Shown in pieces: positions 52,458 through 61,535 of a stretch of DNA of 64,000 nt; position 1 is the stretch's first letter, and every line of letters starts with the position of its first letter. Both the position numbers and the translations under genes were made by a program. The notes below the pieces were generated by a model that saw nothing but the letters and a program-made list of their open reading frames with translations, did no database searches and had not been told where the DNA came from. This DNA is from Luteimonas rhizosphaericola (GTDB taxonomy: Bacteria; Pseudomonadota; Gammaproteobacteria; Xanthomonadales; Xanthomonadaceae), in assembly GCF_029888045.1 (NCBI RefSeq), contig NZ_JARXRN010000020.1:367151-431150 (forward strand), given 5' to 3'.

Positions 52458-54040
52458 TGGCGTCCTCATCGCTCCCGGCCGCGCGCCTGCCGAACCAGGC
52501 CCGCAAGGCCGACGACCTCAAGCCGGACGAACTGCTGGTCGTGCTCTACAAGGAAGCGCGCAAGCGCATCGTCGCCATCGCCGCCACCTTCGCCGTGGTG
52601 ATGCTGCTGACGCTGATCGTCGGCATGATGGTCATCCCGCGCAACTACACCTCCTCGACCACGATCCTGGCGCAGGAAAGCGACATCATCCAGCCCCTGC
52701 TGGAAGGCCGCGCGGTCCCGACCGGCGTGTCCGACCGCGCCGGCCGCGCGCGCCAGATCGTGTACAGCAGCCGGGTACTCGAGCGCATCCTCGAAGTCGG
52801 CGGCTGGACCGAGCGCGAACTCACGCCGCTCCAGCGCGACAAGCTGATGGAGGACATCCGCAACAACACCTCCGTCAGCGCGCCGCGTGGCGACCTGGTG
52901 CAGATCGACTACCGCGACACCGATCCGGAGCGCGCGTACCGCGTGACCAATGCCTTCAGCACCCTGTTCATCGAGGAAACGCTGGCGACCAAGGCGCGCG
53001 AGAGCCGGGACGCCTACGAGTTCATCGACAAGCAGGTCAAGGAATACCACGCCAAGCTCACCGGCGCCGAGCAGAACCTGCAGGACTACCGCTCGCGCAA
53101 CGCCGACGCCCAGCCCGGCAGCGCCACCGACACCACCACCCGCATCACCTCGCTGCGCAGCCAGGTCGAACAGTCCCGCATGCAGCTGCTGGAGCAGGAG
53201 TCGCGCGAGGCGGCGATCGCCGCGCAGCTGTCGGGCGAGTCGGCGGTGACCGCCGTGCACACGCGCGAGAACCTGTTCAACACCCAGCTGATCGAGCTGC
53301 GCGCGGAACTCGACCGGCTGATGCTCACGTACACCGAGCGCCACCCGGACGTGGTGCGCGTGCGCCACCAGATCGAGGACCTGCAGCGCGCGCTTGCCGC
53401 CGAGCAGCAACGGCGCGCCCAGGGCGGCGGCACGACCGGCGGCGAGGAAGCCCAGCTCAACCCGCTGTACAACGAGCTGCGCAGCCAGCAGGCGGCGGCC
53501 CGCCGCGAAGCCGCCGGCATCCGCTCACGGATGGGCGTGGCGCAGACGCTGCTCGACCAGGAGCTGGACCGCAGCCGCCGCATCGCAGCCTCCGAAAGCG
53601 CGCTGGCCGAACTGACCCGCGACTACGAGGTCAACCGCGAGATCTACCAGGACCTGCTGCGCCGGCGCGAGAACGCGCGCGTGTCGATGGGACTGGACGA
53701 GGAGAACCGCGGCCTGACCCTGCGCGTGCAGGATCCGGCGACCGTGCCGCTGCGGCCCAGCGGGCTGCGCTTCATGCACATCGCCGCGGCCGGCGCCGTG
53801 CTCGCGATCGGTCTGCCCCTGGGGCTGCTGTTCCTGCTCGCCCGCTTCGACCCGCGGGTCCGCTCGCCGCGCCAGATCCAGACGCGCACGCCCTACACCC
53901 TGCTCACCGTGATCCCGCCCTACCCGACGCCGCGCGAGCGCCGGCGCCAGTCGCTCAGGCTCGCCATGAGCGCGGCGATGGTCTGCAGCGTGTTCGTGGT
54001 CTACGGCCTGGTGTTCGCCCTCAAGCTCGCCACCGCCTGA
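52457..54040 (+). CDS. Wzz/GumC-type polysaccharide chain-length determinant (no kinase domain)
   Basis: The 527-residue inner-membrane protein has a first membrane helix near 38-60 (VVMLLTLIVGMMVI) with the Wzz domain after it. A long coiled-coil periplasmic part follows (about 190-420, many Gln/Glu/Arg heptads). A second helix near 437-460 (IAAAGAVLAIGLPLGLLFLL) is preceded by the proline-rich ATVPLRPSGL motif, and there is an extra C-terminal helix near 503-523. It regulates polymer length and export. Kinase function would be supplied by the next gene, but see there. Confidence 0.9.
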   Translation: MASSSLPAARLPNQARKADDLKPDELLVVLYKEARKRIVAIAATFAVVMLLTLIVGMMVIPRNYTSSTTILAQESDIIQPLLEGRAVPTGVSDRAGRARQIVYSSRVLERILEVGGWTERELTPLQRDKLMEDIRNNTSVSAPRGDLVQIDYRDTDPERAYRVTNAFSTLFIEETLATKARESRDAYEFIDKQVKEYHAKLTGAEQNLQDYRSRNADAQPGSATDTTTRITSLRSQVEQSRMQLLEQESREAAIAAQLSGESAVTAVHTRENLFNTQLIELRAELDRLMLTYTERHPDVVRVRHQIEDLQRALAAEQQRRAQGGGTTGGEEAQLNPLYNELRSQQAAARREAAGIRSRMGVAQTLLDQELDRSRRIAASESALAELTRDYEVNREIYQDLLRRRENARVSMGLDEENRGLTLRVQDPATVPLRPSGLRFMHIAAAGAVLAIGLPLGLLFLLARFDPRVRSPRQIQTRTPYTLLTVIPPYPTPRERRRQSLRLAMSAAMVCSVFVVYGLVFALKLATA

Positions 54041-54049
54041 GTGCCTGCC

Positions 54050-54814
54050 ATGCAACTCAACACCCGCCAGGACAGCCAGATGAATGCGTATCCGAACGAT
54101 GCGGCCGACGCCCCCGACGGCGGGACGTCGCGCTCGATCGTCCGTGCCACCGAGCCGCAGGCGCTCACCACCCGCGCGCTCGAGGAGCGCCGGCTGATCC
54201 ACCGCAACGATTCGGCGCGGGTGCAGGCCGACGCGTTCCGCGACCTGCGTACACGCCTGCTCGCCCTGCGCGGCGACACCAACTTCGTCACCCTGGTGGC
54301 GCCGGTGGTGCCCGGCTGCGGTGCGAGCTTCGTCGCCCGCAACCTGGCCGCCGCGTTCGCGTTCGACGAGACCAAGGTCGCGACCCTGGTCGACTGCGAC
54401 GCGCTTCACCCCGCGCAGCATGCCGCGCTGGACATCGACGCCCCGACCGGCGGCCTGATGGACTACATCGAGGGCAACGTCGGCGAACTGCAGCAGGTGC
54501 ACTACCGCACCGGGCTGCCGCGGCTGTACCTGGTGCCGGCCGGCAGCGTGCGCGAGATCGCGGGCGAATCGTTCTCGTCGCTGCGCATGCGCACCCTGGT
54601 GGACTCGCTGCGCAGCAGCCATTCCAACCGCTACGTGGTGCTCGACAGCCCGCCGGTGCTGCGCTCGCCCGACGCGCGCATCCTGTCCGACCTGGCCGAC
54701 CTGATCGTACTGGTGGCCGGCTACGGCCGCGTCACCACCGACCAGATCGAGAAGGCCGCGGCCAACTTCGATCCGGACAAGCTCGCCGGCGTCGTCTTCA
54801 ACGACATCCATTGA
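54050..54814 (+). CDS. BY-kinase/CpsD-like protein with degenerate P-loop
   Basis: The 254-residue protein has the fold of bacterial tyrosine kinases. Walker A' is ATLVDCDALHPAQH and Walker B is YVVLDSPPVLRSPDARILSD, followed by ADLIVLVAGYGRVT. The Walker A reads VPGCGASFVARNLA, with alanine (A92) in place of the catalytic lysine, and the C-terminus (GVVFNDIH) lacks the usual tyrosine cluster. It may therefore be a regulatory pseudokinase that still binds the chain-length protein. Start may be ATG 54050 or ATG 54080. Position between chain-length and outer-membrane genes supports an export role. Confidence 0.8.
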   Translation: MQLNTRQDSQMNAYPNDAADAPDGGTSRSIVRATEPQALTTRALEERRLIHRNDSARVQADAFRDLRTRLLALRGDTNFVTLVAPVVPGCGASFVARNLAAAFAFDETKVATLVDCDALHPAQHAALDIDAPTGGLMDYIEGNVGELQQVHYRTGLPRLYLVPAGSVREIAGESFSSLRMRTLVDSLRSSHSNRYVVLDSPPVLRSPDARILSDLADLIVLVAGYGRVTTDQIEKAAANFDPDKLAGVVFNDIH

Positions 54815-54834
54815 ACCGCGACGGACTGCACGCC

Positions 54835-56136
54835 ATGACTTCCCGCCGGATCCCGACCACCCTCATCGCCGTCGCCATGGCGGGCGCCGTGCCGGGCGCC
54901 GCGCACGCGGTCCGGATCGACTACACCATCGACGCCGGCTACGAACACGACGACAACGTCACGCTGAGTGCGGAAGACCCGATCGAGCAGGACATCGCCC
55001 GGGTCGGGTTCGGCTTCGCGCTCGAGCAGGCCTCGTCCACGGTGCAGGCGAGCATGGTCGGCCGCGTCGACCACCGACGCTACGAGGACGTGTACGGCAA
55101 CCTGACCGACCGCATGTTCGAGGGCCGGCTGAACTGGATGGTCGTCCCCGACCGCCTGGCGCTGGTGGTCGAGGACAGCTACGGCGTGCAGACGATCAAC
55201 CGCACCGCCCCCGGCTCGCCCGACAACCGCCAGCAGGTGAACGTGCTCTCGGTCGGTCCCGACCTGCATTTCGGCTTCGGCCCGGCGCGCCGCGGCGTGG
55301 CCGAACTGCGCTACATCAACAGCGACGCCGAGGTCACCGAGGAATTCAACTCCGACCGCGTGCTGGCCGCGCTGCGGATCCTGCAGGAACTCGACGCCAC
55401 CCGCACGCTGTCGTGGAACGTGCAGGGCCAGCAGGTCGACTTCGACAACGACGAGTTCGCGCGCGACCACCGCCGCTACGAGGCGTTCGTGGGCTACCGC
55501 CACCTGTTCCGCCGCTTCGACATGACCGTCGACGCCGGCTATGCCTACCTCGACTACGAGGACGGCCAGACCCGTGGCGATCCGCTGCTGCGCGCGGCCT
55601 TCGGCTGGGAGCCGACCGAGCGCAGCCGGTTCTCGGTGGCACTGGCCAACCAGTTCTCCGATGCCGCGGTGAATGCGCTCGACCAGATCGACACCGCCTC
55701 CGGCGTGCCGGCCTCGGTGCTCACCGGCAACACCACGATCACCGCCTACGCCTACGAGCAGCGCTCGGTCGGCGTGGACTACACCTACACCGGCACGCGC
55801 CTGACTGCCTCGCTCAACGGCACCGCGCAGGAACTCGACTACGTCGACGAAACCGCCTCCGGCGAGGAAAGCCGCGGCGGCGGCGCGACGCTCCGCTACC
55901 GCCTGCGCCCGACCCTGGTGCTGAGCGGCTCGGCCTACACCAACCGCAGCGAATTCGGCGCGCCGGAAGGCCGCACCGAGACCGACCGCCTGTACGCGAT
56001 CGGATTGGCGAAAGAGTGGTCGCGGCACTGGAGCTCGAACCTGAGCGTGACCCGCTACGAGCGGCGGAGTTCGGCCACGGTCGGCGATTTCGAGCAGAAC
56101 GTGGTCTACCTCAACCTGACCTACCGCAACCGATGA
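54835..56136 (+). CDS. Outer-membrane beta-barrel protein of the EPS locus
   Basis: The 433-residue protein has a signal peptide (IPTTLIAVAMAGAVPGAAHA) and then alternating amphipathic beta strands throughout, with many Tyr/Arg/Asp. It ends VVYLNLTYRNR, a beta-signal-like end. It resembles the outer-membrane proteins encoded in exosortase/PEP-CTERM EPS loci. It could be the export pore. An upstream TTG at 54811 overlaps the previous stop (TTGA), but ATG 54835 gives a cleaner signal. Confidence 0.8.
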   Translation: MTSRRIPTTLIAVAMAGAVPGAAHAVRIDYTIDAGYEHDDNVTLSAEDPIEQDIARVGFGFALEQASSTVQASMVGRVDHRRYEDVYGNLTDRMFEGRLNWMVVPDRLALVVEDSYGVQTINRTAPGSPDNRQQVNVLSVGPDLHFGFGPARRGVAELRYINSDAEVTEEFNSDRVLAALRILQELDATRTLSWNVQGQQVDFDNDEFARDHRRYEAFVGYRHLFRRFDMTVDAGYAYLDYEDGQTRGDPLLRAAFGWEPTERSRFSVALANQFSDAAVNALDQIDTASGVPASVLTGNTTITAYAYEQRSVGVDYTYTGTRLTASLNGTAQELDYVDETASGEESRGGGATLRYRLRPTLVLSGSAYTNRSEFGAPEGRTETDRLYAIGLAKEWSRHWSSNLSVTRYERRSSATVGDFEQNVVYLNLTYRNR

Positions 56137-56990
56137 GCGGGTCCGCGACACCCGCGCGTCCGTCCCCGCGCCAGTGGCTGGCCGGTTCGCCGCATCCGGT
56201 CGCCGCGACGCTGCGCACGCTGCGTCGCGGCCTGCGCGGCTTCACCCTGCCTGCGCCGCGGGTGCTGGTCCGCCCCTACCTGTGGCTGTTCCTGGGGCTG
56301 CGCGGACTGGTGTTCGGCGCGCGCCGGCTGCTGGTCGCCGAGCCGCTGTTCAAGGCCTACTGCACGCGCCTGGGCCGGGGCGTCACCACCGGCATCTACG
56401 TGCCATGGATCCAGGGCAAGGGCGACCTGGAAGTGGGCGACCACGTCCACATCAGCGGCAAGCTGTCGGTGACCTTCGCCGCGCGCTTCGTCGCCCGCCC
56501 GCGCCTGCGGATCGGCGCACGCACCGACATCGCCCACGACTGCAGGATCGTCGTCGGCAAGGAGGTCACCATCGGCGAGGGCGTGGAAATCGCCGGCGGG
56601 GTGACGATCCGCGATTCCGGCGGCCATCCCGCCGATCCGGCCCGCCGCGCCGCGGGCGCCCCGCCCGACGAGGCGGACGTGAAGCCGGTCGCGATCCACG
56701 ACAACGCCTGGATCGGCTCGCAGGTGCTGATCCTGCCGGGCAGCGTGATCGGCGAAGGCAGCATCATCTCGGCATATTCGGTCGTGGGCGGCACGGTCGC
56801 GCCCTACACGATCGTCGCCGGCAATCCGGCACGGCGCATCGGCACGTTGACGCCGCCGCCCGATCGCGCCCATCTGGTCGCGACCCCGCCCGCACGCACA
56901 GCCGCGGGTTCCGCCACGGCCACGGCCACTACGGATGCGACCCCAGCCGCTGCGCCCACGACGTCCGCTGCGGAGAACACCGCCGGCTGA
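56133..56990 (+). CDS. Hexapeptide-repeat acyltransferase (LbH fold)
   Basis: The 285-residue protein has a basic N-terminus, a hydrophobic stretch (VRPYLWLFLGLRGLVFGARRLL) and a left-handed beta-helix built from hexapeptides (LEVGDHVHISGKL, IGARTDIAHDCRIVVGKEVTIGEGVEIAGGVTIRD, NAWIGSQVLILPGSVIGEGSIISAYSVVGG). It ends with APYTIVAGNPARRIG. It probably O-acetylates a sugar of the polymer. The Ala/Thr-rich tail after about 245 is low-complexity. It overlaps the previous gene by 4 bp. Confidence 0.87.
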   Translation: MSGSATPARPSPRQWLAGSPHPVAATLRTLRRGLRGFTLPAPRVLVRPYLWLFLGLRGLVFGARRLLVAEPLFKAYCTRLGRGVTTGIYVPWIQGKGDLEVGDHVHISGKLSVTFAARFVARPRLRIGARTDIAHDCRIVVGKEVTIGEGVEIAGGVTIRDSGGHPADPARRAAGAPPDEADVKPVAIHDNAWIGSQVLILPGSVIGEGSIISAYSVVGGTVAPYTIVAGNPARRIGTLTPPPDRAHLVATPPARTAAGSATATATTDATPAAAPTTSAAENTAG

Positions 56991-57098
56991 GCTGCACGGC
57001 GGGCGATGACGATCGGCGCAGCGCGCGCCTCGCGCCGTCGCGCTCGTGCACGGCGGGCGCGACGCGTGAGCGGCCGCGCTCCCCGCTGCGCCACCCCG

Positions 57099-58340
57099 TC
57101 ACACCAGCGCTTCGGCCGCCTCGGGATGGCTCAGGAACGCGCGCGGGCTGGCGCTGCGCCCGTAGGCGCCGGACTGGAACACCACCACCAGGTCGCCGCG
57201 CTCGGCGCGGTCGAGTTCCATGCGATCCGCCAGCAGGTCCAGCGGCGTGCACAGCGGACCGACGACGCTGGCGGTTTCCCTGCCCAGGTCGGTGCGGTTG
57301 ACCGCGACCGGGTAGTTGCGCCGGATCACCTGGCCGAAGTTGCCGGTGGCGGCGAGGTGGTGGTGCATGCCGCCGTCCACCACCAGGAACACCTGCCCGC
57401 GCGAGACCTTGCGGTCGATCACCCGGCTCACGTACAGGCCCGCCTCGCCCACCAGGTAGCGGCCGAGCTCGATCACGATGTGGCCGCCCGGCCAGTCGCC
57501 CTGCATCCGCTGCGACAGTTCACCGAGGTTGTCGAGCACCGGGGCGAGGTCGAGCGCGGCCTCGCCGGGGGTGTACGGGATGCCGAAGCCGCCGCCGAGG
57601 TTCAGGCTGCGCACCGGCGCCGGCAGCAGCGACTGCCATTCCAGCGCCTGCTCGTAGCACTTGCGCTGCGCCTCGACGATCGAAGCGTGTCGCAGGTTCT
57701 GCGAGCCGGCGAACATGTGGAACCCCTCGAAGCCGAGCTCGGCGCCGGCGACCTCGCGCAGCAGTTCGGGCACCGATTCGGCATCGACGCCGAACTGGCG
57801 CGCGCCGCCGCTCATCTTCATCCCCGAGGCCTTGAGCTCGAACGGCAGGTTGACCCGGATCGCCACCCGCGGGCGGCAGCCGAGGCGCTCTCCGGCGCGG
57901 GCGAGGATCGGGATCTCGCGGAACGATTCGACGTTCACCAGGATCCCGGCCGCGACCGCCTGGGCCAGTTCCGCATCCGACTTGCCCGGCCCGGCGAAGC
58001 TGATGTGCTCGGGCGCCATGCCGGTATCCAGCGCGACGCGCAGTTCGCCCGCCGAGGCCACGTCCAGTCCGTCGACCAGCCCGGCCACGTGACCGACCAG
58101 CGCCGGCATCGGGTTGGCCTTCATCGCATAGTGCAGCAGCACGTCCGGCGGCATGGCGCCGCGCAGTCCGCGCGCGCGCCGGGTGATCCGTGCGCGGTCG
58201 TACAGGTAGCACGGCGTCGATCCGACCGCCGCCACCACCCGCGACAGCGGCTGTCCCGCCACCAGCAGTTCGCCGCGCTCGTCGCGTTCCCACGCCGGCA
58301 TCGCGGATTCCGTCTCGGCTTTCACGTCCACCACCACCAC
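57099..58340 (-). CDS. PLP-dependent decarboxylase, exosortase-system-associated type
   Basis: The protein has 413 residues in the diaminopimelate/ornithine decarboxylase fold III family. LLHYAMKANPMP carries the PLP lysine. SFAGPGKSDAEL, SLNLGGGFGIPYTPGE and VIELGRYLVGEAGLY bind cofactor. GPLCTPLDLLADRMEL carries the catalytic cysteine, with FQSGAYGRSASPRAFLSH at the end. This pattern fits the decarboxylases named for exosortase A-associated EPS loci. The start is one of four consecutive GTG codons at 58340-58329, so it is exact only within 9 bp. A 13-bp direct repeat (56993 and 57047) sits in the convergent gap downstream. Confidence 0.88.
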   Translation of the reverse strand: MVVVDVKAETESAMPAWERDERGELLVAGQPLSRVVAAVGSTPCYLYDRARITRRARGLRGAMPPDVLLHYAMKANPMPALVGHVAGLVDGLDVASAGELRVALDTGMAPEHISFAGPGKSDAELAQAVAAGILVNVESFREIPILARAGERLGCRPRVAIRVNLPFELKASGMKMSGGARQFGVDAESVPELLREVAGAELGFEGFHMFAGSQNLRHASIVEAQRKCYEQALEWQSLLPAPVRSLNLGGGFGIPYTPGEAALDLAPVLDNLGELSQRMQGDWPGGHIVIELGRYLVGEAGLYVSRVIDRKVSRGQVFLVVDGGMHHHLAATGNFGQVIRRNYPVAVNRTDLGRETASVVGPLCTPLDLLADRMELDRAERGDLVVVFQSGAYGRSASPRAFLSHPEAAEALV

Positions 58341-58386
58341 TCCCGTTGCAGGGCGCTTGCGCCCGTCTCGAATCCGTCGGGCCGCG

Positions 58387-59667
58387 TCAGCCCATCGCCA
58401 GCAGCACCTTGACCACCACGTACAGCGCCACCACCCCGGCCACCGCGATCACCGGCCAGCGCACCAGGTGCGCGCTCAGTGCGAATCCCGGCAGGTCCGG
58501 GTTGCGGTCCCGCACCACCGAAAAGTGGGCGACCACGAGTGCGGCCAGCAGGTACAACAGGATCACGTAGCTACGGCTGAGGAAGAAGGCCGCGGTGAAG
58601 AAGCCGACCAGGGCGACCAGCAGCGCCAGCGTGATCCGGCGGTCCTCGATCCAGTCCCATGCCTGCTCCTCCTCGCCTTCGACGAACCCGGGATCGTGTC
58701 GCAGGATGCGGACCATCATCCAGAAGCAGTAGCCGACGAACGCCAGCCAGATCGTGAAGCCGATGATGCCGTTCTCGGCCAGCACCAGCACCAGCGAATT
58801 GTGCGCGGTGAGGTAATGGTACTCGGTGAACCGGCCGGTGCCGACACCGAACAGCGGGTTGGCCTGGAACATGTGCAGGCCTTCGTACCAGGCCTCCACG
58901 CGGCCAGCCGCGGATTCCTCGCCCGCGTCGATCTGGCTGCCGCGCGAGGGCATCATCAGCAGCCCCGCGAGCGCCACCGCGCCCAGCGCGCCGGCGGCGA
59001 ACCAGCCGCGCCGGAACAGCACGTACGTGCCGCCCATGGCCACCACCGACAGCAGCGCGCCGCGCGACTGGGTGAGGTAGACGCCGTACAGCAGCAGCGC
59101 GCACAGCGACCACCAGAACAGGCGGCGCAGCCCCATCAGGCCGCCGCGCGCGCCGAGGTACGCGGCCATCGGCATGCTCATGACGAACAGCATGCCCAGG
59201 TCGTTCGGATCGCTGAAGATGCCCACGTACTGGATGCGGCCGTCGTTGACCAGCTCCGCGCCGGTCCAGCCGGTGCCCAGGGCCACCTGCTCGACGCCAT
59301 GCAGGGCCAGCACCGAGGCGCACAGGACGAACACGCCCATCGTCATCACCACGCGTGCGCGCGTGTCCAGGGCGTTGGCCAGCAGGAAGAACGAGACCAC
59401 GATCGCGGCGAAGTTGGTGAACTGCTGCAGCGCGCCGCCGCTCCACCCGGTCAGCAGCACCGATACGCTGGTGGCCACCAGGAACAGCAGCAGCAGCAGG
59501 TACTGGGGCGCGTCGAAGCGCTTGTTGCGCGACAGCAGCCAGACCCCCAGCGCCAGCACCAGCGCGATCGGCAGCAGCGGCACGCTGGCGAGCGGCGAGT
59601 CCGGATACTCCTGCGGCCGGATCAGGACCAGGCCCAGGTAGAGCACGATGAAGACGTACAGCAGCAT
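58387..59667 (-). CDS. O-antigen ligase/Wzy-family membrane protein
   Basis: The 426-residue protein has 10-12 membrane helices. The Wzy_C-type region includes a large loop with PLFGVGTGRFTEYHYLTAHNSLVLVLAENG, where TAHNSLV is the conserved ligase/polymerase histidine motif. It probably polymerises or ligates the repeat units. The ATG at 59667 has GGGGGAC 13-19 bases upstream and starts the first helix (LLYVFIVLYLGLVLI). Confidence 0.87.
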   Translation of the reverse strand: MLLYVFIVLYLGLVLIRPQEYPDSPLASVPLLPIALVLALGVWLLSRNKRFDAPQYLLLLLFLVATSVSVLLTGWSGGALQQFTNFAAIVVSFFLLANALDTRARVVMTMGVFVLCASVLALHGVEQVALGTGWTGAELVNDGRIQYVGIFSDPNDLGMLFVMSMPMAAYLGARGGLMGLRRLFWWSLCALLLYGVYLTQSRGALLSVVAMGGTYVLFRRGWFAAGALGAVALAGLLMMPSRGSQIDAGEESAAGRVEAWYEGLHMFQANPLFGVGTGRFTEYHYLTAHNSLVLVLAENGIIGFTIWLAFVGYCFWMMVRILRHDPGFVEGEEEQAWDWIEDRRITLALLVALVGFFTAAFFLSRSYVILLYLLAALVVAHFSVVRDRNPDLPGFALSAHLVRWPVIAVAGVVALYVVVKVLLAMG

Positions 59668-59761
59668 GGTCGTCAGTGTCCCCCGGCGCGGGCACCGGCA
59701 CGATGCCGCATGCATCGTGGGGCGGCGCAGGCGCGCGCGAAGATCGTCGGTCCCGGCGCGC

Positions 59762-61306
59762 TCATTGCAGCCTCAGCGCCCAGCGCTGGAGGAAGCCCGC
59801 CGCGCGCCGGTGCACGAAGGGGTACCGCTCGAGGAATTCCAGCAGGTGGCCGACGTCCGAGGCGCGCCAGGCGTTGAACGCCACCGTGGTGGCCAGGAAC
59901 AGCGCTGCGAACACCGCCCCGGCAACCAGTTCGGTCCAGATGCCCGGCACCGCCAGCACCAGCGCGCCGGCGAGCAGTCCCGACAGCAGCGCGCAGCCGA
60001 CCAGGCGCAGAAACTCGCGGACCGGCAGCCGCAGCCGCATCATTCGGGTGATGCCCACCGCCACCAGCGCGAAGACCAGCAGCCGCGAGATCGCGTACGA
60101 GGCCACCGCCCCCAGCAGGCCCCAGGTCGGCACCAGCGCGAATGCGAACGCGGCGGTGATGCCCAGGGACAGGCACGCGTACACCACGCGCATGCGCTGG
60201 TTGTCGGTGGTCGACAGCAGCGCGTTGAACGCCGCTTCGCCCAGCGTCAGCCCGCCCACCAGGATCATCACCCGCAGCGGCAGCACCACCTCGCCGTAGC
60301 GATCGCCGTACATCAGCGCCACGCCCGGACGCGACACCAGCAGCCCCACGCCGATCAGCATCAGCCCCAGGAACAGGCAGTAGCGCAGCGAGTTGCTCAT
60401 GATGGTGTTGGCGCGATCGAGTCCGCCCTCGCCGAAGGCGTGCCCCATGATCGGCATCATCACCGTCATCAGGCCCGACGCGAGCAGGTCGACGCCGCCG
60501 CGGCTGAGCGCGGCGGCGATCGCGAAGAAGCCGACCTCCGCCGGGCCGACGGTCGCGTTGAGCAGGTAGGTCTCGATCGACTTGTTGCTGAACGTGTAGG
60601 CCAGCACCAGCAGCACCGTCCACAGCAGGTGGCGGCGCACGCGCACGGCCATCGCCGGGTCGGGATCCTGCAGTTCGCTGACCATGCCGCCCCGCCGCAG
60701 CATCACGCGCGAGATCACCGCGTAGCCGATGCTGACCAGCGCGAAGGCGACCAGGTAGGCCAGCAGCGGGGCATCCATCGCCAGCAGCACCAGCACGAAC
60801 GCGATGTTGGCCAGGCTCATCGTGACCGTGGCGCGGGCCTCGACGTCGAAGCGCCCGTAGCCCTTGGCCACCGACGCATCGAAGATGTACACCGCCTTGG
60901 CCAGGCCCGCGACCAGCGCCACGACCACGAACGCGGCCAGCGAGTTTTCCCAGCCGTCGGGCGCGAGCCAGCGGCTGCCCAGCATGAAGCCAACCGCCAC
61001 CAGCGCCAGGCAGGCGACCTGGCGCCGCAGCAGCCAGCCATGCACCCGGCGCGCGTCGTCGGGCGACTTGCGGCCCAGCGATTCGGACACGAAGCGGATC
61101 GCGGTGGAGGTGATGCCGTTGTTACCCACCGCGAGCAGGATGCCGGCCATCCACACCACGTAGGAGTAGCGTCCGAAATCGGCCGGTCCCAGGTGGCGCG
61201 CGATGATGATGCTGACCAGCAGGCCGACCCCGTAGGTGACGTAGGTCGAGCCCATGATCATCACCGCGGCACGGATCGCCGCGGCACCACTGAACTGCTG
61301 ACTCAT
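59762..61306 (-). CDS. Polysaccharide flippase, MATE/Wzx-like
   Basis: The 514-residue protein has about 14 membrane helices. The start IMGSTYVTYGVGLLVSIIIARHLGPADFGRYSY is the classic opening of Wzx-type polysaccharide flippases. It should move lipid-linked repeat units across the inner membrane. It lies 94 bp upstream of the ligase-like gene on the same strand and is divergent from a glycosyltransferase. Confidence 0.92.
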   Translation of the reverse strand: MSQQFSGAAAIRAAVMIMGSTYVTYGVGLLVSIIIARHLGPADFGRYSYVVWMAGILLAVGNNGITSTAIRFVSESLGRKSPDDARRVHGWLLRRQVACLALVAVGFMLGSRWLAPDGWENSLAAFVVVALVAGLAKAVYIFDASVAKGYGRFDVEARATVTMSLANIAFVLVLLAMDAPLLAYLVAFALVSIGYAVISRVMLRRGGMVSELQDPDPAMAVRVRRHLLWTVLLVLAYTFSNKSIETYLLNATVGPAEVGFFAIAAALSRGGVDLLASGLMTVMMPIMGHAFGEGGLDRANTIMSNSLRYCLFLGLMLIGVGLLVSRPGVALMYGDRYGEVVLPLRVMILVGGLTLGEAAFNALLSTTDNQRMRVVYACLSLGITAAFAFALVPTWGLLGAVASYAISRLLVFALVAVGITRMMRLRLPVREFLRLVGCALLSGLLAGALVLAVPGIWTELVAGAVFAALFLATTVAFNAWRASDVGHLLEFLERYPFVHRRAAGFLQRWALRLQ

Positions 61307-61535
61307 GAAGCGCCCTGAATGGATGGATCAGCCCCCCGGTGGCGCAACGCGCCCGCGACCGCGGCCCACATGAAACAACGCAATCGGCACCCTGGAGAGG
61401 CCATCGGCGGCGCGCGTGGTGTCCGGCCGGCGCCGCGCTTGCCGTGGTATGTTCCGGCCGCCCAGCGTCGCAGCGCGACCGCCTCCAGCCCCGCGCGATG
61501 GTGCGCCTGCCGCTCCCGATTTGCACGCCTCTCCC

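Noticed and set aside
52457..54040. Full Wzc tyrosine kinase
   Set aside because: The protein has the Wzz and coiled-coil parts but no Walker motifs; the kinase-like part is a separate gene with a broken P-loop.
56993..57059. 13-bp direct repeat (TGCACGGCGGGCG) in the gap after the acyltransferase gene
   Set aside because: Two short GC-rich copies 54 bp apart are expected by chance at this base composition; no array or element structure.
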